From positions 1 to 64,000 of the forward strand of contig NZ_RHHS01000039.1 of the NCBI RefSeq assembly GCF_003710935.1: a stretch of DNA of 64,000 nt, written 5' to 3'. This DNA comes from Brevibacillus gelatini (GTDB lineage: Bacteria; Bacillota; Bacilli; Brevibacillales; Brevibacillaceae). Positions 63,110 through 64,000 of the stretch are shown in pieces (the first letter of the stretch is position 1; every line of letters starts with the position of its first letter). The position numbers and the translations under genes are program-made. Below the pieces are notes generated by a model. That model had not been told where the DNA came from and made no database searches. It saw only the letters and a list, made by a program, of their open reading frames with translations.

Positions 63110-63152
63110 AAAAAAAGAAGATACCGCGCTTCGTGTCTCTGCCGGTATCTTC
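63110..63152 (-). terminator. Terminator of the RDD gene
   Basis: On the minus strand GAAGATACCG pairs with CGGTATCTTC around a 16-base loop, followed by a T run. Confidence 0.88.
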
Positions 63153-63157
63153 CCACG

Positions 63158-63976
63158 TTATTTCCCCAGGCTCCACTCACTTTGCAGCGTGCGGTACAGC
63201 CGCTGCAAAAATAAAATCGGCGCTTCCTGGCGCGCCTGCTCCTCGCTGTATTCCAGCTTTTTTTGCAACAGACGGGCGATGTTTTCCGCCAGTTCAAGCT
63301 TTTTCGCTTCCGCCAGAGAGGACTGCCGCGTAATAAAGGCCGAGAGCAGTTGCCAGTCCTCGCGGGTCAGCGCCTGTTTTTGCTGCTCGGTGAGAACAAG
63401 CGGCTCTGCGGGCACAGCCCCCTGTTTTTGTGCCTTTCTGTTCCGGAAAAGACTTGTACGACCCCCGCTCTCGACGACGACAATTGTCCCTGCGACCAGA
63501 TCGCCAATGCGTTTGTCGCGAGGGTGGAAAAAAGAGACGAGCGCCCCCAGAAAGTAGCCCGACGGGAGATTGTCCACGATTCGGAACAGGTTGCGGATCG
63601 TCGACGACAAAAACGTGATCGGCTGGCCGTTGTCGCGGATGACGCGAATTCCCATCCACTTTTTCCCGACGGTCTGTCCCGACCAGAACGCCTCCAGGAG
63701 CAAAAAGTAGCCGAAGTTGAGGACGAAAAACAGGAGGATGACAATTGCGACGGCATAGTTGTCTGTATCCAGGAAAAAACTCTCTTCTTTCCCAAATAAA
63801 ACTATACCAATCACGATAAATACAGTAAGATTAACCAGAAGCAAAATGACGCTGTCGATCAGCTGGGCAGCAGCCCGACTGCCCAAGCCCGCTGTCTGAA
63901 ACCGCAGCATCACATGCTCAGGTGTGACAACGGATGCTTCGCGACCTGCCTGATTCACGGATGGATTTTCATTCAT
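63158..63976 (-). CDS. RDD-family membrane protein
   Basis: 272 residues. The RDD domain is in the first 170 residues: GLGSRAAAQLIDSVILLLVN (Arg-x-x-x-x-x-x-Asp), FGYFLLLEAFWSGQTVGKKW and HPRDKRIGDLVAGTIVV. Three membrane segments are visible. The C-terminal 100 residues are a soluble helical domain (QQKQALTREDWQLLSAFITR, then EYSEEQARQEAPILFLQRLY). RDD proteins have been proposed as ion exchangers; the function here is not known. AAGGGAGAAG precedes the ATG. Confidence 0.9.
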   Translation of the reverse strand: MNENPSVNQAGREASVVTPEHVMLRFQTAGLGSRAAAQLIDSVILLLVNLTVFIVIGIVLFGKEESFFLDTDNYAVAIVILLFFVLNFGYFLLLEAFWSGQTVGKKWMGIRVIRDNGQPITFLSSTIRNLFRIVDNLPSGYFLGALVSFFHPRDKRIGDLVAGTIVVVESGGRTSLFRNRKAQKQGAVPAEPLVLTEQQKQALTREDWQLLSAFITRQSSLAEAKKLELAENIARLLQKKLEYSEEQARQEAPILFLQRLYRTLQSEWSLGK

Positions 63977-64000
63977 TTCGGTTCGCTTCTCCCTTTTGCA

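Overview
The window reads as chromosome of an endospore-forming member of the Bacillales with moderately high GC, most like Brevibacillus. This is an inference from gene content and order; there is no rRNA to confirm it. The clues are the block fapR-plsX-fabH-fabD-fabG-acpP-fabF-rnc-smc-ftsY-ylxM-ffh-rpsP, spore genes (a ger operon with a sigma-G-type promoter, ylbJ), forespore-type NHEJ genes and Bacillus-type ylb and ylq neighbours. I saw no tRNA, rRNA, CRISPR array, prophage or intact insertion sequence.

Layout. 1-5.6 kb (minus strand): a YifB/ComM AAA+ protein, small unknown genes (one frameshifted), a YcgL-type nucleotidyltransferase and a secreted protein with five Ig-like BIG2 repeats. 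5.6-13.5 kb (minus): the ribosome-maturation and export operon rpsP-khpA-ylqD-rimM-trmD-rplS-lepB-rbgA-rnhB-ylqG-ylqH-yraN. 13.6-16.6 kb: the SRP genes ffh, ylxM and ftsY. 16.6-27.3 kb: smc, rnc and the fatty-acid operon headed by fapR, whose promoter carries a clear FapR operator. 27.4-33.7 kb: a DeoR regulator, yceD-rpmF, ylbL-ylbK, ylbJ and rsmD-coaD. 33.7-35.4 kb: a candidate structured RNA, a 47-residue unknown protein and Ku. 35.5-36.4 kb: a decayed toxin-immunity pair. 36.4-40.1 kb: a CDF metal transporter, a TPP riboswitch with thiC and a tiny cysteine-rich partner, and a DUF1904 gene. 40.2-46.9 kb: a candidate small RNA, a stand-alone NHEJ ligase, a four-gene germinant-receptor operon and a stand-alone LigD-type polymerase. 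47-52 kb: lgt, a PiT phosphate transporter with its DUF47 partner, a diguanylate cyclase and an MFS transporter. 52-54 kb: a type III polyketide synthase with its methyltransferase. 54-64 kb: an M29 aminopeptidase, a secreted protein of 25-residue repeats beside an apparently autoregulated MarR gene, a second signal peptidase I, a VanY-type lipoprotein, gamma-glutamyltransferase, an exported phosphodiester-glycosidase-like protein with a coiled-coil membrane partner, and an RDD protein.

How the genes connect. Membrane lipid synthesis, chromosome condensation, protein targeting and ribosome biogenesis sit in one nearly unbroken co-oriented stretch. The NHEJ set (Ku, ligase, polymerase) is split into three separate genes flanking the germination operon, consistent with DNA repair in spores. 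The least explained material is: (a) a minus-strand transcript candidate at about 40264-40410 with a good promoter, nested helices and a terminator; (b) a plus-strand structured RNA candidate at about 33922-34037; (c) the small protein after thiC; (d) the paired palindromes around the marR promoter; (e) the toxin-immunity remnant with three single-base frame breaks.
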